A DNA stretch of 35,423 bases from Paraburkholderia haematera. Its GTDB lineage: Bacteria > Pseudomonadota > Gammaproteobacteria > Burkholderiales > Burkholderiaceae. Under the pieces are notes generated by a model that was given only the letters and a program-made list of their open reading frames with translations, had not been told where the DNA came from and searched no databases. Positions 25,007-35,349 of this stretch are shown here, piece after piece. The DNA is taken from the NCBI RefSeq assembly GCF_905220975.1, contig NZ_CAJNBK010000044.1, positions 1 through 35,423 of the forward strand, in the 5' to 3' direction. The position numbers were made by a program, and so were the translations under genes. The first letter of the stretch is position 1; each line of letters starts with the position of its first letter.

Positions 25007-25648
25007 ATGTCTGCCGCCAAGCCCGCCCAGCCTATCCGCCTTTACACCACACTCCTCTCGGGGCACGGACACCGCGTCAAGTTGTTCCTGACGTTACTCG
25101 ATCTGCCTTTTGATGTGATCGAACTGAACATGCGTGACGCAGACAATCGCCGCCCGGAGTATCTGAAGCTCAACCCGTTCGGCCAGGTGCCGACGATTGA
25201 AGATGGCGACACGGTCCTGTTCGATTCCAACTCAATCCTCGTCTATCTGGCGAAACGCTACGGCGACCCGTCATGGCTGCCGGAAGACGCGCTCGGCGCT
25301 GCCGCCGTGCAACGATGGCTCTCGCTGGCAGCCGGGCAGATCGCTTACGGACCATGCGCCGCCCGCTTGGTTACGGTATTCGGCGCGCCACTCAATCTCG
25401 ATACCGCGCAGAAGATTGCCCTCAAACTATTTGACGTGCTCGACGCGGAGCTTGCCAGCAAAGCTTTCGCTGCGGGAGACCGCGTGAGCATCGCCGACAT
25501 CGCCGCGCATACGTATATCGCCCACGCGCCGGAAGGCGGCGTTTCGCTCGAGCCGTACGCGAATATCCAGGCATGGCTGCGCCGGGTCGAAGCGCTGCCT
25601 CGCTTCATTGCGATGCCGGCGACGAAAGCGGGACTGCTCGCCGCGTAA
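25007..25648 (+). CDS. glutathione S-transferase family protein
   Basis: A 213-residue cytoplasmic protein. The thioredoxin-like N-terminal domain has LYTTLLSGHGHRVKLFLTLL, the cis-proline segment FGQVPTIEDGD and the glutathione gamma-glutamyl site FDSNSILVYLAKRYG. The helical C-terminal domain has the conserved SIADIAAHTYIAHAPEG. It would conjugate glutathione to electrophiles or act as a peroxidase. ATG 25007 has a CAGGAG ribosome site 11 bases upstream. It probably forms an operon with the next gene, 38 bases on. Confidence 0.9.
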   Translation: MSAAKPAQPIRLYTTLLSGHGHRVKLFLTLLDLPFDVIELNMRDADNRRPEYLKLNPFGQVPTIEDGDTVLFDSNSILVYLAKRYGDPSWLPEDALGAAAVQRWLSLAAGQIAYGPCAARLVTVFGAPLNLDTAQKIALKLFDVLDAELASKAFAAGDRVSIADIAAHTYIAHAPEGGVSLEPYANIQAWLRRVEALPRFIAMPATKAGLLAA

Positions 25649-25686
25649 TCCGGGAAACGCACACGCCGTAACTGACAGAGGTCGAT

Positions 25687-26688
25687 ATGGCTCAACTTTC
25701 TTCCATCGCGCCGCGCGGTTGGGACGGCGCAGAATCGCCCTTTCACGCGGCCGAACGGGTGGTACAGCGGCGTGCAGGCGCAAACGAGGACGCGGAGTCG
25801 CGCGGTCGTCGAGGCATTCGTCGCACGATGCCGGATCAGCATCGGCAGTTTTTCGCCGAGCAGCCGTTCATGGTGTTCGGCGGTCTCGACGCGAACGGTC
25901 AGCCATGGGCGACCCTGCGCGCGGCCGAACCTGGCTTTGTGACGTCTCCTGACGCACAGACCTTGAGGATCGACGGCGGCGTCTTACCGGGCGATCCACT
26001 GGCTGGCCGCTGGCAGCCCGGCGCAATGATCGGTGGCCTGGGTCTGCAGGCGCAGACACGCCGGCGCAATCGCGTCAACGGCGTCGTATCGTCCGTGGAT
26101 GGCGACACGGTCATGCTCGAGGTCACTCAAAGCTTCGGCAACTGTGCAAAGTACATTCAAAGCCGGACGCCGACATTCGTTACTCGCGGGGGCACCCACG
26201 CACGCGCCCCCGTTGAGACGGCAATCCAGCTCAACGACGCAGACCGCGCGTTGCTGGCCAACGCGGATACGTTTTTTATCGCCAGCGCGAACGTCGCCGA
26301 AGAAGCGGGCCCGGCCCGCGGCGCCGATGTTTCGCATCGTGGCGGCATGCCGGGATTCGTACGCGTTGATGACGCCACCACGCTGACAACGCCCGACTTC
26401 AGCGGCAATCGATTCTTCAATACATTGGGCAATCTGCTCCACGATCCGCGCGCCGGCTTGTTGTTCGTAGACTTCGCGAGCGGCGACCTGCTGTACATCG
26501 CGGCCCTCGCCGAGATCGTCTGGGACAGTCCGGAACTGGCTAACTTCCCCCTGGCCGAACGCCTCGTACGCTTTCGCATTACCGAGGTGAGGCGCAGTGG
26601 CAAGGCGTTACCGTTCGACTGGTCCGACGTTACCTTTGCGCCGCAGTTCGCGACGCCCGTTTTGCCGCCCGGCTCATTACCCGCCTGA
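25687..26688 (+). CDS. pyridoxamine 5'-phosphate oxidase-like FMN-binding protein
   Basis: A 333-residue protein with a split-barrel flavin domain. Segments fitting the family are QQFFAEQPFMVFGGLDANGQPWATL near residues 54-78 (start of the barrel), then SFGNCAKYIQSR (about 149-160) and a second barrel half NRFFNTLGNLLHDPRAGLLFVDF. Proteins of this length are usually flavin-linked oxidoreductases rather than true PdxH. It follows the GST by 38 bases, and the pair with a divergent LysR gene is a common detoxification-type arrangement. Substrate unknown. Confidence 0.85.
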   Translation: MAQLSSIAPRGWDGAESPFHAAERVVQRRAGANEDAESRGRRGIRRTMPDQHRQFFAEQPFMVFGGLDANGQPWATLRAAEPGFVTSPDAQTLRIDGGVLPGDPLAGRWQPGAMIGGLGLQAQTRRRNRVNGVVSSVDGDTVMLEVTQSFGNCAKYIQSRTPTFVTRGGTHARAPVETAIQLNDADRALLANADTFFIASANVAEEAGPARGADVSHRGGMPGFVRVDDATTLTTPDFSGNRFFNTLGNLLHDPRAGLLFVDFASGDLLYIAALAEIVWDSPELANFPLAERLVRFRITEVRRSGKALPFDWSDVTFAPQFATPVLPPGSLPA

Positions 26689-26882
26689 CCGCGCGAATCG
26701 CCGTGGAAGACGCTCAGGATCGCCGCCGTGCACGAAGAAACACCCGGGAACCGCTCCCGCTGCTGCCGATCGTTAAGGTGAAGCGGGCGCGAGGTAATTT
26801 CACACCGAATGCCGGTTTTCCCACATACCGGAAGCCGACAAACGGTTATCCTGATCACTCGGGCAGGTGGCAGGAGATGGCT

Positions 26883-27161
26883 ATGTCGGTCTATGTCGAT
26901 GAGGGATTCAGGCCCTGTGTCACGGAATGCGCAACCGTCGCCTTCCGGGTTTGTTTTGACGATCGGGTGCAGGTCTTCGAGGTCAGTGCCGAGGCACTGG
27001 TGACCTATTGCGGGGCCGCGAGCAAGCGGCGCATGGATTTGCTCGTTGCGTTCGAAAACGCGCAGCTGGAAATATTGAAGGTGGTGGAGTGTAAATGGCC
27101 GTTCAGACAGACCGAGCCCGTGCGGCTAGGGCTCGACGAATTCCGAATGGTCAGACATTAG
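26883..27161 (+). CDS. small DUF1488-like protein
   Basis: A 92-residue cytoplasmic protein. It opens with the pattern TVAFRVCFDDRVQVFEVSAEALVTYCG and then a helix with FENAQLEIL, which resembles the DUF1488 family as I recall it. No role is known. ATG 26883 has AGGAG 6 bases upstream; ATG 26877 in frame is too close to that site. Confidence 0.6.
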   Translation: MSVYVDEGFRPCVTECATVAFRVCFDDRVQVFEVSAEALVTYCGAASKRRMDLLVAFENAQLEILKVVECKWPFRQTEPVRLGLDEFRMVRH

Positions 27162-27180
27162 GTATGCCAGAATCGCGTCC

Positions 27181-27972
27181 ATGACCTGGATCGCAGCCCT
27201 GCCGATGTACAACGTGACGCCCGCGCTCGCCACTGCGTGGCGCGAGTGGCTGGACGACGTCTTACGGATGGTGAAGCCGGCGTGCCGCATCGTCGAGCCC
27301 GACGAGGAGCTGCATGGCTTCTGGCGGCGCCCTAACGTCCTGCTCTCGCAAACCTGCGGCTATCCTCTGATGCATGGTTTGAACGAGCAGGTTCAGTTGA
27401 TCGCCACGCCGCGATTCGACGCGCCGGGCTGCGAAGGCGCGGATTATTCGAGCGTGCTGGTCACACGTGCCGAGGCGCAGTTCGATTCGCTTGCGGCCTG
27501 CCGTGGCGCACGGGCCGCCTACAATCAGGACGATTCGAACAGCGGCATGAACGTGCTGCGCCACGCGGTGGCGCCGCTTGCGCGCGACGGCGCGTTTTTC
27601 AGCGCGGTCCTGCGCACCGGTTCGCATCTTGGATCGTTACACGCGGTGATCGACAATCGCGCCGACGTCGCCGCAATCGACTGCGTGACGTTCGCGTTCG
27701 TCTGCGATGAATTGCCGGAACTGGCGCGGCGGGTTCGGCAAATCGGTGTGACGGCGGCGTCGCCGGGTTTGCCCTTGATTGCTTCGAACAACGTGCCGTC
27801 CGCGACGATCTGGACGCTGCGCGAGGCACTGAACGAGGCGCACCTTGCACAGCCCGGGCGCGCCAAACGCCTACGATTGAAGGGCTTTTCCACCTTGCCC
27901 CTCACGGACTACGAACGGATTGGGCAACTGGAAAACGAAGCGCGCGCCGCCGGTTACGCGCGCCTCGCTTAA
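27181..27972 (+). CDS. PhnD-like phosphate/phosphonate-binding protein without signal peptide
   Basis: 263 residues. It fits the PhnD/SsuA-like binding-protein fold: WIAALPMYNVTPAL at the N-terminus, LLSQTCGYPLMHGL, then the ligand-loop motif AAYNQDDSNSGMNVLRH and GAFFSAVLRTGSHLGSLHAVIDNRADVAAIDCVTF. The frame opens directly into the first strand with no export signal, and no permease or ATPase gene is nearby. A cytoplasmic ligand-binding or enzymatic role is therefore more likely than transport. An upstream signal sequence out of frame was looked for between 27162 and 27181 and not seen. Confidence 0.8.
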   Translation: MTWIAALPMYNVTPALATAWREWLDDVLRMVKPACRIVEPDEELHGFWRRPNVLLSQTCGYPLMHGLNEQVQLIATPRFDAPGCEGADYSSVLVTRAEAQFDSLAACRGARAAYNQDDSNSGMNVLRHAVAPLARDGAFFSAVLRTGSHLGSLHAVIDNRADVAAIDCVTFAFVCDELPELARRVRQIGVTAASPGLPLIASNNVPSATIWTLREALNEAHLAQPGRAKRLRLKGFSTLPLTDYERIGQLENEARAAGYARLA

Positions 27973-28004
27973 GCCGCGCCCCGCTTAAAAATCAAGCACG
28001 GCGA

Positions 28005-30053
<2,049 letters not shown>

Positions 30054-30149
30054 GAGGTGTCTCGGTGATTGTCCCGAAGTGTCCCATTAGGGGCTGGGTT
30101 GTTCTGGTGAAGGCCTGCATGCGCCTCGGAATAGGTACCTTCGAGCGCT

Positions 30150-30935
30150 TCAACTGCGCCAGGACGGTGTGCGTTTTTCGAGGAACGACGCGACGCCTTC
30201 ACGGCCTTCCGCACCCGCCCGCGTGCGTGCGATGCGGGACGCCGTGTCTTCGATCAGGGCTTCGTTCAACTCGCGGCCGGCGATGTCCTGCACGAGCTGC
30301 TTGCAGGCACGCACTGCTTGCGGGCCATTTGCGCAAAGTGTTTCAGCAATCTGCTGCACGGTTGCGTCGAGTTGCTCCATGCTCACCGTTTCGCTCACCA
30401 GGCCCAGACGGTACGCCGTCGCGCAATCGAACTGCTCGGCGCTCGTGAAGTAACGCCGCGACGCCTGCTCGCCCAACGCGCGGATCACGTACGGCGCGAT
30501 CGTGGCCGGGATCAGGCCGAGACGCGCTTCCGAGAGACAAAACCGCGCACTCTCCACGGCGACGACGATATCGCACGCCGAGATCAGGCCCATGCCGCCC
30601 GCGTACGCATCGCCGTTCACGCGCGCGATCACAGGCTTGTTGCACCGATAGATGGACGCCAGCATGTTCGCGAGCAGCATTGCGTCCGCACGATTCTCGT
30701 CGTCCGAATAGCCTGCCATCTTCTTCATCCAGTTCAGGTCGGCGCCTGCACAGAATGCCTTGCCGTTCGCGGCGAGCACCACCGCGCGCACGTCGTCGCG
30801 CGCGTTCAAGGCCGTGAAGGCCGAGGTCACTTCGGCAATCATCGTTTCATTGAACGCGTTGCGCACGTCCGGACGATTCAGCGTGACCGTGGCGATCGGG
30901 CCAGCGAAAGCGACATTCAGCGTTTCATATTGCAT
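30150..30935 (-). CDS. liuC: methylglutaconyl-CoA hydratase (enoyl-CoA hydratase family)
   Basis: A 261-residue crotonase-fold enzyme. The oxyanion-hole segments are KAFCAGADLNWM and DAYAGGMGLISACDI; the second glutamate region is SEARLGLIPATIAPYV. In this operon the expected reaction is hydration of 3-methylglutaconyl-CoA to HMG-CoA. ATG 30935 has a GCAGGAG ribosome site. It lies 31 bases after liuB. Confidence 0.9.
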   Translation of the reverse strand: MQYETLNVAFAGPIATVTLNRPDVRNAFNETMIAEVTSAFTALNARDDVRAVVLAANGKAFCAGADLNWMKKMAGYSDDENRADAMLLANMLASIYRCNKPVIARVNGDAYAGGMGLISACDIVVAVESARFCLSEARLGLIPATIAPYVIRALGEQASRRYFTSAEQFDCATAYRLGLVSETVSMEQLDATVQQIAETLCANGPQAVRACKQLVQDIAGRELNEALIEDTASRIARTRAGAEGREGVASFLEKRTPSWRS

Positions 30936-30966
30936 CGTTGCAGCTCCTGCGCTTCGTCGCGCTCCG

Positions 30967-32574
30967 TCACATTCTGAACACGCCGAAACGCGTGTCTTCG
31001 ATCGGCGCGTTCATCGTGGCCGAGAGGCCGAGACCGAGCACGTCGCGCGTTTGTGCCGGGTCGATCACGCCGTCGTCCCACAGACGCGCGCTCGCGTAGT
31101 ACGGGTGGCCCTGATGCTCGTACTGGTCGCGGATCGGCTGCTTGAACGCCTCTTCCTCCTCGGCGCTCCACGCCCCACCCTTGCCTTCGATACCGTCGCG
31201 CTTGACCGTGGCCAGCACCGAGGCCGCCTGCTCGCCGCCCATCACCGAAATGCGCGCGTTCGGCCACATCCACAGAAAGCGCGGCGAATACGCACGGCCG
31301 CACATGCCGTAGTTGCCCGCTCCGAACGACCCGCCGATGATCACTGTAAACTTCGGCACTTTCGCCGTGGCAACGGCCGTCACCATCTTCGCGCCGTTGC
31401 GCGCGATGCCTTCGTTTTCGTACTTGCGGCCGACCATGAAACCCGTGATGTTTTGCAGAAACACCAACGGAATCTTGCGCTGGCAGCACAGTTCGATAAA
31501 GTGCGCGCCCTTGAGCGCCGACTCCGAAAACAGAATGCCGTTGTTCGCGATGATCCCGACCGGATGCCCCCAGATATGCGCGAAGCCGCACACGAGCGTG
31601 GTGCCGTAGCGGGCCTTGAATTCGTCGAAAGCGGAATCGTCGACGATGCGCGCGATCACCTCGCGGATATCGAACGGCTTGCGCGTGTCGACGGGAATCA
31701 CGCCGTACATGCTCTTCACGTCATAGCGCGGCGGCTTCGGCTCCTGCAACGCCACCGGCACCTGTTTCGTGCGATTCAGATTGCCGACGATGCTGCGCGC
31801 AATCGCCAACGCATGCGCGTCGTTCTGCGCCAGATGATCGACCACGCCCGACAGCCGCGTATGCACGTCGCCGCCGCCGAGGTCCTCCGCGCTCACCACT
31901 TCACCGGTTGCGGCTTTGACGAGCGGTGGGCCGCCCAGAAAAATCGTCCCCTGGTTCTTGACGATGATCGACTCGTCGCTCATGGCCGGCACATAGGCGC
32001 CGCCCGCCGTGCACGAGCCCATCACGACGGCGATTTGCGGAATGCCTGCCGCGGACAGGTTCGCCTGGTTAAAGAAGATGCGGCCGAAGTGATCGCGATC
32101 GGGGAACACGTCGTCCTGATTCGGCAGATTCGCGCCGCCCGAGTCGACCAGATAGACACACGGCAAATGGTTTTCGGCGGCGATTTCCTGCGCCCGCACG
32201 TGCTTTTTCACGGTGACGGGATAGTACGTGCCGCCTTTGACCGTCGCGTCATTGCAGACGATCACGCACTCCTGCCCCGCGATACGGCCGATACCCGTGA
32301 CGACGCCCGCGCCGGGTGCGTCGTTGTGGTACATGCCATAGGCCGCGAGTTGCGAGAACTCGAGAAAGGGCGTGCCCGGATCGAGCAGTTTTTCGATGCG
32401 CTCACGCGGCAGCAGCTTGCCGCGGCCCGTGTGTTTGTCGCGCGCAGCTTGCCCGCCGCCCAGCGCGAGTTTCTCGATCTTCGCGCGAAGATCGGCGACC
32501 AGCGCTTCGAGCGCCGCCGCATTGGTGCGGAAGTCGTCAGAGCGAGGATTCAGCTTTGATTCGATGATCGGCAT
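30967..32574 (-). CDS. liuB: 3-methylcrotonyl-CoA carboxylase, carboxyltransferase beta subunit
   Basis: 535 residues with two crotonase-like halves. The N-terminal half has TGRGKLLPRERIEKLLDPGT and GVVTGIGRIAGQECVIVCND; the C-terminal half has IIGGSFGAGNYGMCGRAYSPRFLWMWP, close to the methylcrotonyl-specific sequence, and GGEQAASVL. It moves the carboxyl group from biotin on LiuD to 3-methylcrotonyl-CoA. It lies 11 bases after liuA. Confidence 0.95.
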   Translation of the reverse strand: MPIIESKLNPRSDDFRTNAAALEALVADLRAKIEKLALGGGQAARDKHTGRGKLLPRERIEKLLDPGTPFLEFSQLAAYGMYHNDAPGAGVVTGIGRIAGQECVIVCNDATVKGGTYYPVTVKKHVRAQEIAAENHLPCVYLVDSGGANLPNQDDVFPDRDHFGRIFFNQANLSAAGIPQIAVVMGSCTAGGAYVPAMSDESIIVKNQGTIFLGGPPLVKAATGEVVSAEDLGGGDVHTRLSGVVDHLAQNDAHALAIARSIVGNLNRTKQVPVALQEPKPPRYDVKSMYGVIPVDTRKPFDIREVIARIVDDSAFDEFKARYGTTLVCGFAHIWGHPVGIIANNGILFSESALKGAHFIELCCQRKIPLVFLQNITGFMVGRKYENEGIARNGAKMVTAVATAKVPKFTVIIGGSFGAGNYGMCGRAYSPRFLWMWPNARISVMGGEQAASVLATVKRDGIEGKGGAWSAEEEEAFKQPIRDQYEHQGHPYYASARLWDDGVIDPAQTRDVLGLGLSATMNAPIEDTRFGVFRM

Positions 32575-32585
32575 AGAGGTCTCTC

Positions 32586-33767
32586 TTACGCCGTTTCGGC
32601 GAACAGTTCACGGCCAATCAGCATGCGGCGGATTTCGCTCGTGCCCGCGCCGATTTCATAGAGCTTGGCATCGCGCCACAGACGGCCGACCGGATATTCG
32701 TTGATATAACCATTGCCGCCGAGAATCTGGATGGCCTCGCCGGCCATCCACGTCGCTTTTTCAGCGGTGTAGAGAATCACGCCCGCGCAATCCTTGCGCA
32801 CCTGGCGCACGTGTTCCTTGCCGAGTGTGTCGAGTTGCCGGCCCACTGCGTAGAGATACGCGCGGCACGCTTGCAGCGTGGTGTACAGATCGGCGACCTT
32901 GCCTTGAATCAGCTGGAATTCGCCGATCGGCTGGCCGAATTGCTTGCGGTCGTGGATATACGGCACGACTGCGTCCATGACCGCGACCATGATGCCGGTC
33001 GGGCCGCCGGCGAGCACGGCGCGTTCATAATCGAGGCCGCTCATCAGCACCTTCACGCCGCCGTTCAACTGGCCGAGAATGTTTTCTTCCGGCACTTCCA
33101 CGTCCTGGAACACCAGTTCGCCGGTGTGCGACCCGCGCATCCCGAGCTTGTCGAGTTTTTGCGCGACCGAGAAGCCCTTCATACCCTTCTCGACGATAAA
33201 CGCGGTAATGCCACGCGAATTTGCTTCGAGATCGGTTTTTGCATAGACGACGAGCGTGTCGCAATCCGGGCCATTGGTGATCCACATCTTCGTGCCGTTC
33301 AGCACATAGTGATCGCCCTTCTTGTCCGCGCGCAGTTTCATGCTGACGACGTCCGAGCCCGCGTTCGGTTCGCTCATGGCGAGTGCGCCAACGTGTTCAC
33401 CCGAAACCAGCTTGGGCAGGTACTTTTCCTTTTGCGCCGTGGTGCCGTTGCGATGAATCTGGTTGACGCACAGATTCGAGTGCGCGCCATACGAGAGACC
33501 GACCGATGCCGACGCGCGCGAGATTTCTTCCATCGCGATCATGTGCGCCGTGTAGCCCATATTCGCGCCGCCGTACTCCTCCGAGACTGTCATGCCGAGC
33601 ACACCCAGGTCGCCGAATTTACGCCACAGGTCCATAGGGAACTGATCCGTACGGTCGATTTCCGCCGCACGCGGGGCGATTTCTTTGGCGGCGAATCCGG
33701 CGATGCTGTCGCGCAGCATTTCGATTTCTTCGCCGAGCGGGAATTGCAAACCGGGCAGGTTGCGCAT
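32586..33767 (-). CDS. liuA: isovaleryl-CoA dehydrogenase
   Basis: A 393-residue acyl-CoA dehydrogenase. The FAD and substrate signature is ALAMSEPNAGSDVVSMKLRA; the C-terminal flavin segment is QILGGNGYINEYPVGRLWRDAKLYEIGAG. The active-site base sits in GLDYERAVLAGGPTG, the position typical of isovaleryl-CoA dehydrogenases (early Glu) rather than the later Glu of other ACADs. It oxidises isovaleryl-CoA to 3-methylcrotonyl-CoA. The start at 33767 has GGAGACA upstream; the longer frame to 33908 would run over the promoter. Confidence 0.95.
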   Translation of the reverse strand: MRNLPGLQFPLGEEIEMLRDSIAGFAAKEIAPRAAEIDRTDQFPMDLWRKFGDLGVLGMTVSEEYGGANMGYTAHMIAMEEISRASASVGLSYGAHSNLCVNQIHRNGTTAQKEKYLPKLVSGEHVGALAMSEPNAGSDVVSMKLRADKKGDHYVLNGTKMWITNGPDCDTLVVYAKTDLEANSRGITAFIVEKGMKGFSVAQKLDKLGMRGSHTGELVFQDVEVPEENILGQLNGGVKVLMSGLDYERAVLAGGPTGIMVAVMDAVVPYIHDRKQFGQPIGEFQLIQGKVADLYTTLQACRAYLYAVGRQLDTLGKEHVRQVRKDCAGVILYTAEKATWMAGEAIQILGGNGYINEYPVGRLWRDAKLYEIGAGTSEIRRMLIGRELFAETA

Positions 33768-33901
33768 TGCTGTGTCTCCAGAGTTCGTTGGCGGCCGGTT
33801 GCCTGGGTGGGCGCGGCCCGTCTGAGCGCGGCTCAGCGGATGGCGGCGGCCTTGTGAGCCGCCTTCGCCACCCCGCACGCGGCACGAAACGTTCAAGGCG
33901 C

Positions 33902-33930
33902 ATTTCACGCCAGATTTACGTAAGCGTCAA
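33902..33930 (-). promoter_or_regulatory. liuA promoter with overlapping dyad operator
   Basis: On the minus strand TTGACG (33930-33925), a 17-base spacer and TGAAAT (33907-33902) make a good sigma-70 promoter about 130 bases before liuA. The spacer overlaps a near-palindrome TTTACGTAAGCGTCAA (33915-33930, plus strand) with arms TTKACG/CGTMAA. Its position suits a repressor. The shape is like operators described for branched-chain amino-acid regulators, as I recall. Confidence 0.6.
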
Positions 33931-33951
33931 GTGGTATTTTTGAGTATCACT
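33930..33951. promoter_or_regulatory. second dyad, candidate TetR operator
   Basis: AGTGGTA (33930-33936) and TATCACT (33945-33951) form an imperfect 7-bp inverted repeat with an 8-base gap, directly next to the liuA promoter dyad and between the two divergent genes. Candidate site for the TetR protein. Confidence 0.45.
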
Positions 33952-33961
33952 CAGAAACTGG

Positions 33962-33988
33962 TTGGCATGCCTTGGGCGCCGCTATACA
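33962..33988 (+). promoter_or_regulatory. possible promoter of the TetR gene
   Basis: TTGGCA (33962-33967) and TATACA (33983-33988), spacer 15 bases, give a start of transcription about 50 bases before the TetR start codon. The short spacer makes it a weak call. Confidence 0.35.
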
Positions 33989-34044
33989 GTGATGAGATCG
34001 GCGTCACCGGGGCAATTGGCCTCACAAATCTGAACTGGACTCAT

Positions 34045-34788
34045 ATGACGGTTGCCATGAAGGCTGAGTTACCTGCCTCACGCCGCCAGCCGGCCGGGCG
34101 CAAATCGCAACAGCGCGTGAAGGAAATACTACAGGCGGGCCGCGACGTATTCTCCGAGAAGGGTTACGAGCGCGCGACGACGGCGGAGATTGCGCAGCGC
34201 CTGGGCATATCCGAGGCGACTGTCTTCAGCTATTTCCGCGGCAAGCGCGAGTTATGTGCGCGGGTGATCGGCGACTGGTACGACGAAATCATTGAAGCGA
34301 TCGAGTCCGGGCTGCCGCGTGATGGCACTGTGCGGCAGCAATTTGCTTTTATTGTGCGTACGCATTTGCGATTGATGCTGGTCAATGGCACTGACCTGTG
34401 TGCTTTGGTGTTGTCGGAGGGGCGTGCCCGGCATCATGAGTTGAGCGAGGCGCTGACCGAAATGCAGCGGCGGTATACGGCGCCTTTGATGCGGGTGTTG
34501 GCGCAGGGCCAGGAGACTGGGCAGATTCGGGCTGATATGCCACTGAGGCTTTTGCGGTCGATGGTGTTCGGGCCGATGGAGCATGTGCTTTGGGATGCGA
34601 CGTTGGCTAATCGGCATATCGATATTGACGCTACCGCGGATCAGTTGATCGATGTTTTGTGGGCGGCTTTGACGCCGCCGGATGTGGCGGTGAGTGCTTT
34701 GCAGCAGTTCAGGGCTGAAGTGGCTGAGGCGAACCGGCGGTTTGAGGAGGCGGCTCGGAATGGGGTTGAGGCGCCTGACGGTGAGTAG
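34045..34788 (+). CDS. TetR-family regulator, probable repressor of the liu operon
   Basis: A 247-residue protein with an N-terminal helix-turn-helix (about 24-70): RVKEILQAGRDVFSEKGYERATTAEIAQRLGISEATVFSYF. A helical ligand domain follows. It is divergent from liuA with two dyads in the gap, so it likely controls the operon. A TetR regulator called LiuQ has been described for branched-chain amino-acid degradation in some proteobacteria; identity with it is not proven. The start at 34045 was chosen after the likely promoter; the upstream in-frame region from 33931 crosses the operators. The 3' half uses more TTG, GCT and TTT codons than neighbouring genes. Confidence 0.85.
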   Translation: MTVAMKAELPASRRQPAGRKSQQRVKEILQAGRDVFSEKGYERATTAEIAQRLGISEATVFSYFRGKRELCARVIGDWYDEIIEAIESGLPRDGTVRQQFAFIVRTHLRLMLVNGTDLCALVLSEGRARHHELSEALTEMQRRYTAPLMRVLAQGQETGQIRADMPLRLLRSMVFGPMEHVLWDATLANRHIDIDATADQLIDVLWAALTPPDVAVSALQQFRAEVAEANRRFEEAARNGVEAPDGE

Positions 34789-34900
34789 TGGTTTTTTGGG
34801 TTTTTTTGCCTGCGCGGCGCTTTTTGTCTTGGTGCCTGTGGCGTTGGCCTTTCCTTGATTTCTTAGTGGTCTATTAGCGTTCCCCCTGTGCGGGGGGGCA

Positions 34901-34935
34901 CCTACTTTTCTTTGCCTGCCGCAAAGAAAAGTAGG
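34901..34935. repeat. perfect 14-bp hairpin
   Basis: CCTACTTTTCTTTG (34901-34914) pairs with CAAAGAAAAGTAGG (34922-34935) around a 7-base loop, directly before the left inverted arm. Similar sequence is, from memory, a common intergenic motif in Burkholderia relatives. Confidence 0.8.
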
Positions 34936-34936
34936 C

Positions 34937-35313
34937 AAAAGAAAGCGGCTCAAACCGCTAATTCTTAAGCGGGTCCCCCGCGCAGCCGCGGTAGTGGTGC
35001 ATCTGGAATCTGTGTCCTCGCACACTCCGCGTTAGTGACAAAGGGCTCATTCGCTCCCACTCCGCACTGCGTGCGTCGCGGATGGGTATGCCTGGGATAC
35101 CTAAGGTGATGAGCCGCGATTGCAAAAAAATGCGTGTGCCAAACGCAGAGAATGTTTTATGAAGCACCGCGTCGGCGCGCGCAGCGCCGCCGGAAGAATG
35201 ACGGCCTTGTCACTAAGGCTGAATGTGCGATAACACAGATTCCAGATGCTCCACTACCTCCTCCAAGCCAGGGGATCCGCTTAAAAGTTAGCGGTTTGAG
35301 CCGCTTTCTTTTG
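34937..35313. repeat. long inverted repeat pair (arms ~116 bases, centre ~144 bases)
   Basis: The left arm (34937 to about 35052) matches the reverse complement of the right arm (35312 back to about 35197). The outer 25 bases are identical (34937-34961 against 35312-35288). After that AATCTGTG, TTAGTGACAA and TCATTC blocks still align with scattered differences. No open frame of note lies in the centre. Confidence 0.75.
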
Positions 35314-35315
35314 GA

Positions 35316-35340
35316 GGGTGTCCCGAATTTTGTGTAAACG
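35316..35340. repeat. candidate terminal inverted repeat of the IS256-family element
   Basis: The stretch GGGTGTCCCGAATTTTGTG at 35316-35334 and following bases lies just outside the transposase stop and where homology to the hairpin repeat ends. The other terminus is outside the window, so it cannot be paired. Confidence 0.5.
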
Positions 35341-35349
35341 GGTTTGTGT

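Larger units (their letters stand above)
34789..35349. other. 561-base gene-free stretch of repeats
   Basis: After the TetR stop there are T-runs (34793-34807) and a CCCCC/GGGGG hairpin (34882-34897), then a 14-bp hairpin, paired long inverted arms, and the end of an insertion sequence. Short open frames here are not convincing genes. Confidence 0.6.

Noticed and set aside
25687..26688. Assignment as PdxH (vitamin B6 synthesis)
   Set aside because: Too long for PdxH and in a GST/LysR setting; only the flavin split-barrel family is supported.
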